From Microbacterium dextranolyticum (GTDB taxonomy: Bacteria > Actinomycetota > Actinomycetes > Actinomycetales > Microbacteriaceae), in the NCBI RefSeq assembly GCF_016907295.1, contig NZ_JAFBBR010000001.1:992001-1056000 (forward strand): DNA of 64,000 bases, given 5' to 3'. The notes under the pieces were generated by a model. The model was not told the origin of the DNA and made no database searches. It was given only the letters and a program-made list of their open reading frames with translations. The stretch's first letter is position 1. Every line of letters begins with the position of its first letter. Made by a program: the position numbers and the translations under genes. Below, one piece after another: positions 1 to 10,461 of the stretch.

Positions 1-1
1 G

Positions 2-2581
2 GTGCGGATGTGGCTCGCTGTCGCGCATGCGACCGGGGGTATGTTCCGTGCGTTCGGGCACGAGAGCCTCGAAAAGGACCAGCGTCGCGACGGATTCCCG
101 TTCCTGCTCGTGCTTCTCGCGATCGCCGGCGCGATCGTGGAATGGTTCCTCATCGGCACCGACGTCGGCACGACGATCAGCGCCTACACCGTGGGCCTGC
201 TGATCGGGCGCGTCGCGTTCATCATGCCGGTGCTCCTTCTGCTCCTCGCCGGCTGGCTGTTCCGGCATCCTCCGTCCGTGCACGACAACGGACGGATCGG
301 CATCGGGTTCGGTCTGTTCGTCCTCTCCGTCGCCGGCATCTGCCATGTGGCCGGCAACCGCCCCCAGCCGCGCGACGGTGCTCCGGGGCTGAGCCCCGCC
401 GGTGGTCTGTTCGGGTGGATGCTCGGCGAGCCCTTGAGCTTCCTCACCCCGATCGGCGCGTATGCCGTTCTCGGCATCCTCGCGTTTCTGAGCGTCCTCA
501 TCCTCACGAAGACCCCGCCGAACCGCATCGGACGGCGTCTCGGTGATCTGTACGCGTGGATGTTCGGTGCCGAGCGACCTGAGCCGGCACCGGCGACGGC
601 TGCCGCGGCGACGGGGCCGACGGTGGCCTTCGACGTTGACGACGCCGACGCCGACGAGAAGGATTCCGGCACGCCGTGGTGGCGCCGGAACAAGAGCGGC
701 CGCGAGGAGGACACGGACGGCGCGCTCGGCTCGACCGACCTGACGGCTCTCCTCGATCCGAGCTCCGACGGCGGCTTCGACCAGGCGATCGCCGCGCCGC
801 CGATGCCGCCTCTTCCCGACGCGGCCACGGAGATCATCGACCCGGTCGTGATCGAGAACGCCCGGACGGCGGCGAAGAAGGCCGACACGGGCATCCGCGA
901 AGACAGCGGCGAGATCATCCTCGACGACGGCATCCTGCCCGGCATCTCCGCACTCGGCGACGACCACGACGGCCGTCCGCCGCAGGCCCCCTACCGCCTT
1001 CCCGCCGTCACCGCCCTCGCGCAGGGCGACCCGCCCAAGGCGCGGTCCGAGGCCAACGACCGTGTCGTGGCCGCGATCACGGGCGTCTTCGAGCAGTTCT
1101 CGGTGGATGCCCGGGTCACCGGATTCTCCCGCGGCCCGACCGTCACACAGTACGAAATCTCGCTCGGGCCCGGAGTGAAGGTCGAGCGCATCACCGCGCT
1201 GACCAACAACATCGCGTACGCCGTGGCATCCAACGAGGTCCGCATCCTCGCGCCGATCCCCGGCAAGAGCGCGATCGGTGTCGAGATCCCCAACACCGAC
1301 CGCGAGATCGTGACGCTCGGCGACGTGCTGCGCTCGCAGGCGGCGACCTCGCAGACCCACCCCATGACGATCGGCGTTGGCAAGGATGTCGGCGGCGGCT
1401 ACGTCGTCGCGAACCTCGCCAAGATGCCTCACCTGCTGGTGGCCGGCTCCACCGGCTCGGGTAAGTCGAGCTTCGTGAACTCGATGATCACGAGCCTGCT
1501 GATGCGCGCGAAGCCGTCCGAGGTGCGGATGGTCCTCATCGACCCCAAGCGCGTCGAACTCACGAGCTACGCCGGCGTGCCGCACCTGATCACCCCCATT
1601 ATCACGAACCCCAAGAAGGCCGCCGAGGCGCTGCAGTGGGTCGTGAAGGAGATGGATATGCGCTACGACGACCTCGCGTCGTTCGGGTTCCGTCACATCG
1701 ACGACTTCAACCGCGCCGTCGTCGCGGGCGAGATCCAGCTGCCCGTCGGCAGCGAGCGCGTGCTCAAGCCGTACCCGTACCTGCTGGTCGTGGTCGACGA
1801 GCTCGCCGACCTCATGATGGTCGCCCCGCGCGACGTCGAGGACTCGATCGTCCGCATCACCCAGCTCGCCCGTGCCTCCGGCATCCACCTCGTCCTCGCG
1901 ACGCAGCGCCCCTCGGTGGACGTCGTGACGGGCCTCATCAAGGCCAACGTGCCCTCGCGCCTCGCCTTCGCCGTGACGAGCGTGACAGACTCGCGCGTCA
2001 TCCTCGACCAGCCCGGCGCCGACCGGCTCATCGGTCAGGGTGACGGCCTGTTCCTGCCGATGGGTGCCTCGAAGGCCCTTCGCGTGCAGGGTGCGTGGGT
2101 CGCCGAGAGCGAGATCGAGAAGGTCGTCCACCACGTCAAGAACCAGGCGCGGCCCGAGTACCGCAAGGACGTCGAAGCGGTCGCCGAGAAGAAGGAGATC
2201 GACGCCGACATCGGGGACGACCTCGACCTGCTGCTGGCCGCTGCCGAGCAGATCATCTCGACGCAGTTCGGATCGACCTCGATGCTGCAGCGAAAGCTCC
2301 GCGTGGGCTTCGCCAAGGCCGGACGCCTCATGGATCTGCTCGAGTCGCGCGAGATCGTCGGGCCGTCCGAGGGGTCGAAGGCGCGAGACGTCCTGGTGAC
2401 ACCCGACCAGCTGCCCGAAGTGCTCGCGCGGCTGCGCGGCGATTCTCCGCCCGCCGCTTCCGCGCCCGCGGCATCCGATGGCTACGGTCCCGACGCCGTC
2501 GGCGACCAGTTCGCCGGCTACGAGGTGGTCGATGGTGACTCCGGCTCGGAGGATGCCTGGGGGCTCACCGGTCGCGACTGA
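2..2581 (+). CDS. ftsK: FtsK/SpoIIIE DNA translocase, probably 5'-partial
   Basis: Septum-located, ATP-driven pump that moves chromosomal DNA during division. Four hydrophobic segments lie at about residues 33-53, 63-85, 98-115 and 148-170, followed by an acidic linker and the motor. Walker [10 protein letters not shown] is near residue 483 and Walker [13 protein letters not shown] near 594-605. The C-terminal 60-70 residues before the tail ([16 protein letters not shown]) match the winged-helix gamma domain that reads polar DNA sequences. A GTG at position 2 could start it, but relatives carry a basic N-terminal extension, so the true start probably lies upstream of the window. Confidence 0.93.
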   Translation: MRMWLAVAHATGGMFRAFGHESLEKDQRRDGFPFLLVLLAIAGAIVEWFLIGTDVGTTISAYTVGLLIGRVAFIMPVLLLLLAGWLFRHPPSVHDNGRIGIGFGLFVLSVAGICHVAGNRPQPRDGAPGLSPAGGLFGWMLGEPLSFLTPIGAYAVLGILAFLSVLILTKTPPNRIGRRLGDLYAWMFGAERPEPAPATAAAATGPTVAFDVDDADADEKDSGTPWWRRNKSGREEDTDGALGSTDLTALLDPSSDGGFDQAIAAPPMPPLPDAATEIIDPVVIENARTAAKKADTGIREDSGEIILDDGILPGISALGDDHDGRPPQAPYRLPAVTALAQGDPPKARSEANDRVVAAITGVFEQFSVDARVTGFSRGPTVTQYEISLGPGVKVERITALTNNIAYAVASNEVRILAPIPGKSAIGVEIPNTDREIVTLGDVLRSQAATSQTHPMTIGVGKDVGGGYVVANLAKMPHLLVAGSTGSGKSSFVNSMITSLLMRAKPSEVRMVLIDPKRVELTSYAGVPHLITPIITNPKKAAEALQWVVKEMDMRYDDLASFGFRHIDDFNRAVVAGEIQLPVGSERVLKPYPYLLVVVDELADLMMVAPRDVEDSIVRITQLARASGIHLVLATQRPSVDVVTGLIKANVPSRLAFAVTSVTDSRVILDQPGADRLIGQGDGLFLPMGASKALRVQGAWVAESEIEKVVHHVKNQARPEYRKDVEAVAEKKEIDADIGDDLDLLLAAAEQIISTQFGSTSMLQRKLRVGFAKAGRLMDLLESREIVGPSEGSKARDVLVTPDQLPEVLARLRGDSPPAASAPAASDGYGPDAVGDQFAGYEVVDGDSGSEDAWGLTGRD

Positions 2582-2603
2582 GGACGTCCTCACGCACGGC
2601 GGA

Positions 2604-2609
2604 TAGGCT
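2604..2609 (+). promoter_or_regulatory. -10 box of pgsA, leaderless
   Basis: TAGGCT ends 6 nt before the GTG of pgsA. No Shine-Dalgarno sequence is present, so transcription should begin at the start codon. Confidence 0.5.
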
Positions 2610-2615
2610 CGGCAC

Positions 2616-3194
2616 GTGGCGATCCCGAGGCAACTCCCCAACGCGATCACGATCGTGCGCATCCTGTGCGCACCGATCTTCCTGTGGATGCTTCTCGCAG
2701 ACGGCGGCGCCGACGGCCCGCTGCGATGGTGGGCCGCGGCTCTGTTCATCGTCGCGATCGCGACCGATGGGATCGACGGTTATCTCGCGCGGCGTTACGA
2801 GGTCGTCACCGACCTCGGCAAGCTGCTCGATCCCATCGCCGACAAGGCGCTGACCGGGTGCGCGTTCGTGGGATTGTCGATCCTCGGCGAACTGCCCGTG
2901 TGGGTCACCGCTCTCGTGCTCGTCCGCGAGATCGGCATCACCGTGCACCGCCTCGTCGTGGCGAGCAGCCACGTCGTCGCCGCGGCGTGGATGGGCAAGC
3001 TCAAGACCGTGGCGCAGGCCGTCGCGCTGTCGCTCGCGCTCCTTCCACTGTGGACGATCGTCGGGGAGTGGATCCACGTGGTCAATGCGGCGATGATGTG
3101 GATCGCCGTGATCCTCACCGTCGCGAGCGGACTCGACTATGTCGTCACGGAGATCCGCGGCTCCCGACGCGGCGCACGGGGGGTGCGTTCATGA
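2616..3194 (+). CDS. pgsA: CDP-diacylglycerol-glycerol-3-phosphate 3-phosphatidyltransferase
   Basis: Membrane enzyme that makes phosphatidylglycerol phosphate from CDP-diacylglycerol and glycerol-3-phosphate. The CDP-alcohol phosphotransferase signature DGX2ARX8GX3DX3D is complete at residues 54-76, including all the metal-binding aspartates. The length of 192 residues and the multiple membrane segments are normal for the family. GTG start at 2616. Its stop overlaps the cinA start (ATGA), so the two are translationally coupled. PgsA paralogues (PgsA1, Pis) share the signature, so substrate assignment rests on length and on the cinA-clgR-recA neighbourhood. Confidence 0.88.
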   Translation: MAIPRQLPNAITIVRILCAPIFLWMLLADGGADGPLRWWAAALFIVAIATDGIDGYLARRYEVVTDLGKLLDPIADKALTGCAFVGLSILGELPVWVTALVLVREIGITVHRLVVASSHVVAAAWMGKLKTVAQAVALSLALLPLWTIVGEWIHVVNAAMMWIAVILTVASGLDYVVTEIRGSRRGARGVRS

Positions 3195-3736
3195 CTCCGT
3201 TCCGGCCGATGCCCGATCTTCCCGACGGACTCGAGGACACCGACGTCTCGCACGCGCGCCCCACGGAGGCGCAGCGCCTCGTCGCCCGCTTGGGCGAGCT
3301 CGGCTGGACCGTCGGCGTGGCGGAGTCTCTGACCGGGGGGCTCGTCGTGTCCTCGATCGTGGGGGTGCCCGGCGCCTCCGGCGTGCTGCGCGGGGGAGTG
3401 GTGGCGTACGCGACGGACCTGAAGACGACCCTTCTCGGTGTCGATGAGACCCTGCTCTCCGCGCACGGCCCCGTCCACCCGCGCGTCGCGCAGCAGATGG
3501 CGGAGGGTGTGCGCCGCACGGTTGCGAACGACGGCACGAGCGCCGACGTGGGTATCGCGACCACCGGCATCGCCGGACCCGTGTCGCCCGATGGGCAGCC
3601 GGTCGGCACGGTCCACATCGGCATCGCGACGCCGCTCGGTTCGCGAGTGCGCTCCGTCCAGCTGTCCGGCGATCGGGCCGACATCCGCCTGCAGGCGACG
3701 GTGCTGGCCGTCCGGTTCGCGCTCGAAGCGCTGTGA
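3191..3736 (+). CDS. cinA: CinA C-terminal domain family protein (NMN deamidase type)
   Basis: A 181-residue protein that corresponds to the C-terminal (PncC) domain of CinA, which deamidates nicotinamide mononucleotide in pyridine nucleotide salvage. Family motifs visible are VAESLTGGLV (about residues 43-52), the GVVAYATDLK stretch and TTGIAGPVSPDGQPVGTV (about 128-145). The N-terminal molybdopterin-binding-like domain of full CinA is absent, as is common in actinobacteria. The ATG at 3191 overlaps the pgsA stop. Enzyme activity is inferred from the family. Confidence 0.85.
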   Translation: MTPFRPMPDLPDGLEDTDVSHARPTEAQRLVARLGELGWTVGVAESLTGGLVVSSIVGVPGASGVLRGGVVAYATDLKTTLLGVDETLLSAHGPVHPRVAQQMAEGVRRTVANDGTSADVGIATTGIAGPVSPDGQPVGTVHIGIATPLGSRVRSVQLSGDRADIRLQATVLAVRFALEAL

Positions 3737-3751
3737 ACTCGCGGGGCGGGG

Positions 3752-3773
3752 ATTCCCGGGGTGGGGCGGGAAT
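3752..3773 (+). terminator. Hairpin after cinA, possible terminator
   Basis: ATTCCCG and CGGGAAT form a perfect 7-bp stem around an 8-nt loop, 15 nt after the cinA stop. There is no T-run. It may separate cinA from clgR. Confidence 0.35.
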
Positions 3774-3907
3774 AGGGCGTGTGACGGCCCTGTTACGACT
3801 CAGTGATTCCCACCCATTCCCCAGCACCCCGGGGTTAGGGTGACCAGCGAGTCCTGTACTGTTGTCCACCCGGGACGCGGTTCCACTGCCAGAGGAGGAG
3901 GCCCGAC

Positions 3908-4225
3908 ATGATCCTGGTACGTCAGGAGATCGGCGAAGTCCTGCGCGACTTCCGCCTGCAGAAGGGGCGCACCCTCCGTCAGGTCGCGGGGCGTGCGAGT
4001 GTGGCGTTGGGCTACCTCAGCGAAGTCGAGCGCGGGCAGAAGGAGGCGTCGAGCGAGATCCTCGCCTCGGTCGCCGAAGCGCTCGACGTGCCGATCTCGA
4101 CGATCATGCGCGAAGTCGGTGACCGCATCTCGGTGCTCGAGGGACTGCAGGTTTTCCCCGATGTCGTCCCGGATGACCTCGTCGCCCTCGATCGCGACAT
4201 CCAGCCGCAGCTGTCGCTGCGCTGA
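3908..4225 (+). CDS. clgR: XRE-type transcriptional activator ClgR
   Basis: A 105-residue DNA-binding protein with an XRE/Cro helix-turn-helix at about residues 6-65 (LRQVAGRASVALGYLSEVER is the helix-turn-helix core). ClgR activates clp protease and stress genes in corynebacteria and streptomycetes, and is itself degraded by Clp. The position between cinA and recA is the conserved ClgR locus. A strong SD, GAGGAGG, lies about 8 nt before the ATG. The regulon is inferred from relatives; no ClgR operator was identified here. Confidence 0.85.
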   Translation: MILVRQEIGEVLRDFRLQKGRTLRQVAGRASVALGYLSEVERGQKEASSEILASVAEALDVPISTIMREVGDRISVLEGLQVFPDVVPDDLVALDRDIQPQLSLR

Positions 4226-4226
4226 C

Positions 4227-4448
4227 GTGCGTCGGAGCGAGTTCCATCGCGCGGTCGACGACGAGTTCGGTGCGCGCGCGACGTCGGTCCTGACGGATCT
4301 GACGCTGGGTGGTGTGGGCTACCGGACGGCGGCTCAGGCGATCGCGGACGGGGTCGATCCCCGCATCGTGTGGCGTGCACTGTGCGACGAGACCGAAGTG
4401 CCCGAATCGCGCCGCCACGGCGTCGGGCTGCTGGACCCGCGCCGCTGA
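4227..4448 (+). CDS. DUF3046 family protein
   Basis: A 73-residue protein of unknown function. The pattern RxSEFxRAVDDEFG followed by LGGVGYRTAAQAIADG and a VWRALCDETEVP segment is typical of DUF3046, a small actinobacterial family normally encoded between clgR and recA, as here. GTG start at 4227, one base after the clgR stop, so it is probably translated by reinitiation. No catalytic residues can be named. Confidence 0.82.
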   Translation: MRRSEFHRAVDDEFGARATSVLTDLTLGGVGYRTAAQAIADGVDPRIVWRALCDETEVPESRRHGVGLLDPRR

Positions 4449-4483
4449 GCGCACGCGTGTTGCGAACGCCGGGCGGCGTGTCG

Positions 4484-4499
4484 TCGTACTTTTGTTCTA
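4484..4499 (+). promoter_or_regulatory. LexA box (SOS operator) of recA
   Basis: TCGTACTTTTGTTCTA matches the actinobacterial LexA consensus TCGAAC-N4-GTTCGA at 10 of 12 defined positions. It lies about 200 nt before the recA start in the only sizeable non-coding stretch of the locus. Confidence 0.7.
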
Positions 4500-4697
4500 T
4501 GGTTGCGTAGGCTCCTGCACACGAGGGATCGCCGCGAGGTTGTCCACCGCCGCGACCGATTCGCCGACCGATGTCGGAGGTCCTTCGTAGCGTTGTTCCC
4601 GTCACGACGACACCTCCGCCTTGTCGCAGACCCTCTCCGCACGTGAGCGGGCGCGACAGCCTACAGGCGACGGACACGCGAACAGAAGGAGCACGTC

Positions 4698-5749
<1,052 letters not shown>

Positions 5750-5750
<1 letters not shown>

Positions 5751-6610
5751 TGGACACGGCGAGCGACGGGGGCGAGCGCGACGCGCTCGCCCCCGTGATC
5801 CCGCTCTTCGGCGGGGATCGGCGGACGCCCTCCGCGACATCATCGACGCGGCCGCGTCCGAGCGACAGGACGTCGAGCTCGGACACGCCGAACGCGCTGC
5901 GCGCGGGCGCGGGCGCGGGCGTGTCGAGTCCAGGGAACGGTGCCCCGAGGCCATCGAACCCCGGGGCACCGAACCTCGGCGCGCGGAGCGCGTGGCCCTC
6001 GGGTGCGGGGCCGCGCGCCGACGACACACCGGACGGGAGCGGCACGTGGCACAACACGTGGACGGATGACCTCGTCGACGACGTCGGAACGGTCGACGAG
6101 GATGCCGTCGCTCGGGCAGAGGACGCCGAGGCCGCACTGCTGAAGCGGCTGCGCACGCGTTCCTTGTCGGAGCGCGAGGCATCCGCGTTCCTGCGGGATC
6201 GCGAGCTGGAAGACGATGCGGCCGCCCACATCGTCGACCGGATGCGCCGTCACGGCTACCTCGATGACGCGGCACTGGCCGAGCAGCTCGTCCACAGCGG
6301 CGTCGAACGCAAAGGCCAGGGCCGGGTCATGCTGATCCAGTCGCTCGGCTCGCGCGGAATCCCGCGCGAGGTCATCGATGCCGCTCTGGCAGAGCTTCCC
6401 GACGACGAAGCGGAGCGGGCACTCGAATTCGCCCGGCAGAAGGCGCGCACCATGCGCGACCTCGACCGCGACACCGCACTTCGACGCCTCTCCGGCCAGT
6501 TGGCGCGTCGCGGATACGGCGCGAATGCCCTGTCCGCGGCGCGTCTGGCGCTCGACGAGCTGAGCCGGCCGGCGCGGAGACCCCCCGCGGGCACCGTTCG
6601 CTTCGAGTGA
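5750..6610 (+). CDS. recX: Regulatory protein RecX with a long disordered N-terminus
   Basis: RecX binds and limits RecA filaments. The RecX three-helix repeats occupy about residues 120-275 (LLKRLRTRSLSEREASAFL, RHGYLDDAALAEQLV, GIPREVIDAALAEL). About 110 residues before them are rich in Pro, Ser, Arg and Gly and look unstructured, so this protein (286 residues) is longer than typical RecX (150-200). The TGATG overlap with recA gives stoichiometric coupling. A later start that removes the extension is possible, but the coupled ATG at 5750 is the best supported. Confidence 0.92.
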
Positions 6611-6696
6611 CCGCAGCGGCACGAAGTGTCGCGGGCGCACCCCGGCTCGCTCGAGCCACTCTGGAATCGGTGCGTCATCCGTGCGACCCTGAAGGC

Positions 6697-6891
6697 ATGG
6701 AGACACGGTGCGAGCAATGCCGCGCACGACTGCGGGGTGGCGGAAACCGGACCTCGACGCGCGTCCTGTGCGACGCCTGTTACGCCGAGTTCTCCGGGTT
6801 GGCCGCCGGGTATCTGGCGGGAGGGACGGTCGAAAGTGCGATCAGCACCGCCGGCTGGGCGAAGCGGCTGTTCTCGCGACCGAAGCGTTAG
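6697..6891 (+). CDS. Small zinc-ribbon-like protein
   Basis: A 64-residue protein that starts METRCEQC. It contains two CxxC pairs, CEQC at residues 5-8 and CDAC near 26-29, spaced as in a zinc ribbon, followed by a short Gly/Ala-rich segment and a basic tail ending KRLFSRPKR. The function is not recognised. An in-frame earlier start at 6607 exists but lacks family-like sequence. It stands alone between recX and a convergent ABC operon. Confidence 0.6.
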   Translation: METRCEQCRARLRGGGNRTSTRVLCDACYAEFSGLAAGYLAGGTVESAISTAGWAKRLFSRPKR

Positions 6892-6990
6892 GAGGACGTC
6901 GCGCGTGTGCTGCCCGGGCCTCGAGGGTGAGAACGCGTCACGTCGAGAGACGGACGCGGGCCGTGGGAGGAGTCGACGCTGCGCGACGCG

Positions 6991-7770
6991 TCACCCGCGC
7001 GTGCGGGATTCCCAGAGGTAGGTGATGGCGAGCCGACCCGTCTCCGGGTCGATCGTCGTCCGTGCATCGACCTCGTAGACGTCGGCGATCAGCTCCGGGG
7101 TCAACACCTGAGCCGGGGGACCGGCGGCGACGACCCGGCCCCGGCGCAGGACCACGACATCGTCGCAGAAGGTCGCCGCCAGGTTCAGGTCATGCAACGC
7201 CACGACGGTCGTGACGGGCAGGGTGGCGACGAGCGCCAAGAGGTCGAGCTGATGACGGATGTCGAGGTGGTTGGTCGGTTCGTCGAGCAGCAGTTCGCGG
7301 GGCTCTTGGGCGAGGGCGCGCGCGATCTGCGCGCGCTGACGCTCGCCGCCCGACAGCGTGTGCCAGCCATCGGATGCCTTCGCCGTCAGCTGCACCTGTG
7401 CGAGGGCATCGTCCACCGCCCGCTCGTCGCCGGCGGGGTCACCGCCCCACACCGATCGGTGCGGCGTGCGGCCGAGACGCACCACGTCGCGCACGGTGAG
7501 GTCGACTTCGGTCTCGGCATACTGTGACACCGTCGCGACCGCGCGGGCGATGTCGCGCCGGCGCAGCCCGCGCAGATCGTCCGCGTCGAGGCGCACGACT
7601 CCCGCATCGGGGCGAGCGACCCCCTGCAACAGCCGCAGCAACGAGGACTTCCCCGATCCGTTGGGGCCGAGCAGTCCGACAGTCGAGCCCGCTCGCGGGT
7701 GCAGGCTGACACCATCGACGACGAGAGCCCCGCCCCGTCGCCATGACACGTTCTCCGCGGACAGTGTCAT
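6991..7770 (-). CDS. ABC importer ATP-binding protein (FecE/BtuD type; possibly F420-0)
   Basis: Cytoplasmic ATPase of a vitamin B12/iron-chelate class importer, 259 residues. Walker A GPNGSGKSS at residues 35-43, signature LSGGERQRAQ, Walker B LLLDEPTNHLD and the H-loop VVALHDLNLA are all present. It is the last of three overlapping genes; its ATG overlaps the permease stop. The segment SQYAETEVDLTVRDVVRLGR resembles the actinobacterial group annotated as putative F420-0 transporters, an alternative to siderophore uptake. Confidence 0.88.
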   Translation of the reverse strand: MTLSAENVSWRRGGALVVDGVSLHPRAGSTVGLLGPNGSGKSSLLRLLQGVARPDAGVVRLDADDLRGLRRRDIARAVATVSQYAETEVDLTVRDVVRLGRTPHRSVWGGDPAGDERAVDDALAQVQLTAKASDGWHTLSGGERQRAQIARALAQEPRELLLDEPTNHLDIRHQLDLLALVATLPVTTVVALHDLNLAATFCDDVVVLRRGRVVAAGPPAQVLTPELIADVYEVDARTTIDPETGRLAITYLWESRTRG

Positions 7771-8813
7771 GAGCGCGCCGCCTTCCGGCGGACCAGCAGG
7801 GCCACGAACACGGGCACGCCCACCAACGCGGTGCCGACGCCCACGGGCAGGGGCGACGGCGCGAACGCTGTGCGCGATGCGGCATCCACCCACACCATGA
7901 ACAGTGCTCCGAGCACGATCGTCGCGGGGATCACCCGCGCGTGACGCGGCCCGACCAGAAGACGCGCGGCATGCGGCAGGACCAGACCCACGAATCCGAT
8001 GGCGCCGGCCACGCTGACCAGGGTGGCGGTCATGAGCGCGGTGAGCACGAACAGCAACAGACGTACTCGTCCGACGTGGATGCCGAGGGATGCCGCCACA
8101 TCGTCGCCGAAGGCGAAGGCATCCAGCGTCTGCGCGGATGCCCCGATGAGGACCGACCCGAGCGCGACCACCACGGCGGCGAGCACGACGTGGTTCCATC
8201 GCATCCCCTCCAGCGAACCGAGCAGCCAGAACATGACACCGCGTGTGGCATCCGAGTCGGCGAAGGCGAACACGACGAGCGAGGTCACCGCCGAGAAGAA
8301 GTGCGTCCCCGCGACGCCGGCCAGGATCACTCCCGAGGTGCCCGCGGACGCCGCCCGGGCGAGCAGCAGCACGAGAGCGAAGGCGACCAGCGCGCCCACG
8401 AACGCGCCCGCCGACAGCCCGAGCGTCCCGGCTCCGAGGCCGAGCACCGCGACGAGCACCGCTCCGGTGGAGGCGCCCGACGAGACGCCCAGGATGAACG
8501 GGTCGGCGAGGGGGTTGCGCAGAAGCGCCTGCATGACGACGCCGCACAGCCCGAGGCCGGCGCCGCAGGCGGCGGCGACGAGTGCCCGGGGAAGGCGGTC
8601 TTCCCAGACGATCGCGTTGGCCGCCGCGCGGACGGGGATGTCGGCGAGTCCCAGGTGGTTCAGCACGATGTCGCGCACGTTCACGAGCGAGACATCCGTC
8701 GGCCCGAGCGTCATGGCGACGGCGACCGACACGAGGAGGGCGACGGCGCCGCCCCCCACCACGAGCGCCGTGCGCAGACGTCCGGAACGGACGTGCGGGG
8801 TCGCTGCGGTCAT
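7767..8813 (-). CDS. FecCD-family ABC importer permease
   Basis: Integral membrane subunit, 348 residues with about ten hydrophobic segments, of the BtuC/FecCD fold. Family landmarks are GAGLGLCGVVMQALLRNPLA and the coupling-helix region GAIGFVGLVLPHAARLLVGP. The ATG at 8813 overlaps the binding-protein stop, and its own stop overlaps the ATPase start, so the three genes form one tight transcription unit. Substrate type (ferric siderophore, cobalamin, haem or F420-0) cannot be settled from the permease alone. Confidence 0.9.
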   Translation of the reverse strand: MTAATPHVRSGRLRTALVVGGGAVALLVSVAVAMTLGPTDVSLVNVRDIVLNHLGLADIPVRAAANAIVWEDRLPRALVAAACGAGLGLCGVVMQALLRNPLADPFILGVSSGASTGAVLVAVLGLGAGTLGLSAGAFVGALVAFALVLLLARAASAGTSGVILAGVAGTHFFSAVTSLVVFAFADSDATRGVMFWLLGSLEGMRWNHVVLAAVVVALGSVLIGASAQTLDAFAFGDDVAASLGIHVGRVRLLLFVLTALMTATLVSVAGAIGFVGLVLPHAARLLVGPRHARVIPATIVLGALFMVWVDAASRTAFAPSPLPVGVGTALVGVPVFVALLVRRKAARS

Positions 8814-9874
8814 CCCCGGCCCTGCTGCCGGTCCCACCAGGAACGGATCTTCTCGAGTCCGTCGACGAACCGGATCGACGGGTTCAGCTCGGCGCCGTGC
8901 AGGGCGACGATGGCGCCCGACTGGACCGCCGGGATCGTCCGGGTGAGGGGATCGCTCGTGAGGAAGGCCATCTTGTCGTCGAGACGGTCTCCGGGAAAGC
9001 GGTCACGCTGCAGGTCTCCCACGACGAGCACCGTCGGCTGCGCCGCAGCGAACGACTCCCAGCTGACGGCGGGCCAATCCTCGCTCCGGTCGGCGAAGAC
9101 GTTCGTCATCCCCGTCATCGAGGCGAGCAGCTGCGCCGATCCCCGCCCGCCCCCGATGTAGGGCGTCTTGGTGTCGGCGAACCAGAATGCCACGGTTCGT
9201 CCCGTCAGATCCATGCCGTCCGTGGCCGCGGCCGCCCGGCGCTGCAGGTCGGCGATCAGGGCATCGCCGCGGCTCTGGACGTCGAAGATCGTCGCCAGTT
9301 CCCGGATCTCCTGGTAGAGCACGTCGACGGTGAGCGGGGTCGTGCGGGCGCCGGTTCCCCCGTTGATGCTCTTGCCCTGATCGCAGTCGGTCGGAGAGAG
9401 GTATGACGGGATGCCGGTCGAGGTCAGCCGGTCGCGCGTCACCACCCCGCCGTCCTTGAAGTGGCGACCGAAGGATGCCGTGACGAAGTCGGGATCGGCG
9501 CCCATGAGCACCTCGTAGGTCGGCGCATTGTCGGCGAGACGCGGGACGGCAGCATTCGCGTCCGCGAGAGACGGCAGGACGGGGTCGGTCCACGACGCCG
9601 TCCCCGCCATCCGATCCTGAAGACCCAGAGAGAGGAGGATCTCGGTCGAGTCCTGATCCAGAGACACGGTGCGCTCCGGTGCGGCGTCGATCGTGACCGA
9701 AACGCCGCAGTTCTCAAGCGTCACGGGATAGACGGTGCGGCCTTCGCCGCCGGCGCCGGTCGTAGCGACGGGAACGGGCTCGGACGCGCCGCACCCGGCC
9801 AGAACGGTCAGCGCGACGACGGTCGCGGCGACGACGATGAGCGGGCGGAAAGCGCGCGCGGCGTGTGACCCCAT
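8810..9874 (-). CDS. Metal-chelate type substrate-binding lipoprotein
   Basis: Extracellular lipoprotein that delivers substrate to the FecCD/FecE pair. A signal peptide ends in the lipobox LAGC at about residues 29-32 of this 354-residue protein. The mature part has the two-lobed periplasmic-binding fold of the TroA/FhuD class, with VSLDQDSTEILLSLGLQDR early and a helical C-terminus. The ATG at 9874 is chosen because AAGGAG lies about 6 nt upstream and the signal peptide begins there; an upstream in-frame start lacks these. First gene of the operon. Confidence 0.87.
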   Translation of the reverse strand: MGSHAARAFRPLIVVAATVVALTVLAGCGASEPVPVATTGAGGEGRTVYPVTLENCGVSVTIDAAPERTVSLDQDSTEILLSLGLQDRMAGTASWTDPVLPSLADANAAVPRLADNAPTYEVLMGADPDFVTASFGRHFKDGGVVTRDRLTSTGIPSYLSPTDCDQGKSINGGTGARTTPLTVDVLYQEIRELATIFDVQSRGDALIADLQRRAAAATDGMDLTGRTVAFWFADTKTPYIGGGRGSAQLLASMTGMTNVFADRSEDWPAVSWESFAAAQPTVLVVGDLQRDRFPGDRLDDKMAFLTSDPLTRTIPAVQSGAIVALHGAELNPSIRFVDGLEKIRSWWDRQQGRG

Positions 9875-9923
9875 GGGACTCCTTCGGGTTTCCGAGCCCC
9901 GTGGATGCGGGGTGACGCAGAGG

Positions 9924-9938
9924 AAAGGGTACCCTAAG
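9924..9938 (-). promoter_or_regulatory. Palindrome before the ABC operon, DtxR/IdeR-like operator candidate
   Basis: AGGGTACCCT is a perfect 10-bp palindrome within CTTAGGGTACCCTTT (reverse strand), about 50 nt before the binding-protein start. The TTAGG half-site recalls iron boxes (TTAGGTTAG...), but the match is partial. Confidence 0.4.
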
Positions 9939-9978
9939 GTCGCTGGGCCGGAACTCCACGTTCCCGAGCGGAGGAGCA

Positions 9979-10461
9979 CTACCTCCGGGACGGCGCCGAC
10001 GCGACGCGCCAGCCGTCGAGGTCGGCATCGAGTCGTTCGGCATGCCCGAGCGACAGCCGGCCGATGCCGGCGTCATAACGCCGAGCGACGATCCATCGGC
10101 CGAGGCGCGTCTCCGTCGGTCCTCCGCCCGCGGATCGTGGCAGGTGTCCCCGGGAGCGGAGCCAGTCCGCACACTCGGCGAGCGCCGCCTCGAAGCCGGC
10201 ACGCGAATGAGTGGATTCGCGCCAGCGGGGAACGGCCCGATCGAGCAGCCTCACCCGATCGTCGGACAGAAGACCGCGGCCCGCCTCCCAGCGGCGTTTC
10301 GCGAGCCACCGCGCGAGGCGCACGTCGGCCGGATCGGGCGATCCGGCCGACGGCAGGGCGCCGTCTCGGCGGCGCACCGCAGCCGCGAGCTCACCCACGG
10401 TCTGCGCGAACCGCGACGCCGTCGCAGCACTGCGCGGGGTGTCCTTCCGGTGCGCCGTCAT
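9979..10461 (-). CDS. Protein with two helicase-associated (HA) domain repeats
   Basis: A 160-residue protein. Two repeats, roughly residues 45-85 (RLARWLAKRRWEAG ... LDRAVPRWRE) and 115-155 (RLGRWIVARRYDAG ... LDADLDGWRV), fit the HA domain pattern of W, Arg-rich helix, Gly, Leu and final GW. HA domains are thought to bind nucleic acid. No helicase or nuclease domain accompanies them. Start at ATG 10461; upstream in-frame sequence is low-complexity. The role is unknown. Confidence 0.62.
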   Translation of the reverse strand: MTAHRKDTPRSAATASRFAQTVGELAAAVRRRDGALPSAGSPDPADVRLARWLAKRRWEAGRGLLSDDRVRLLDRAVPRWRESTHSRAGFEAALAECADWLRSRGHLPRSAGGGPTETRLGRWIVARRYDAGIGRLSLGHAERLDADLDGWRVASAPSRR

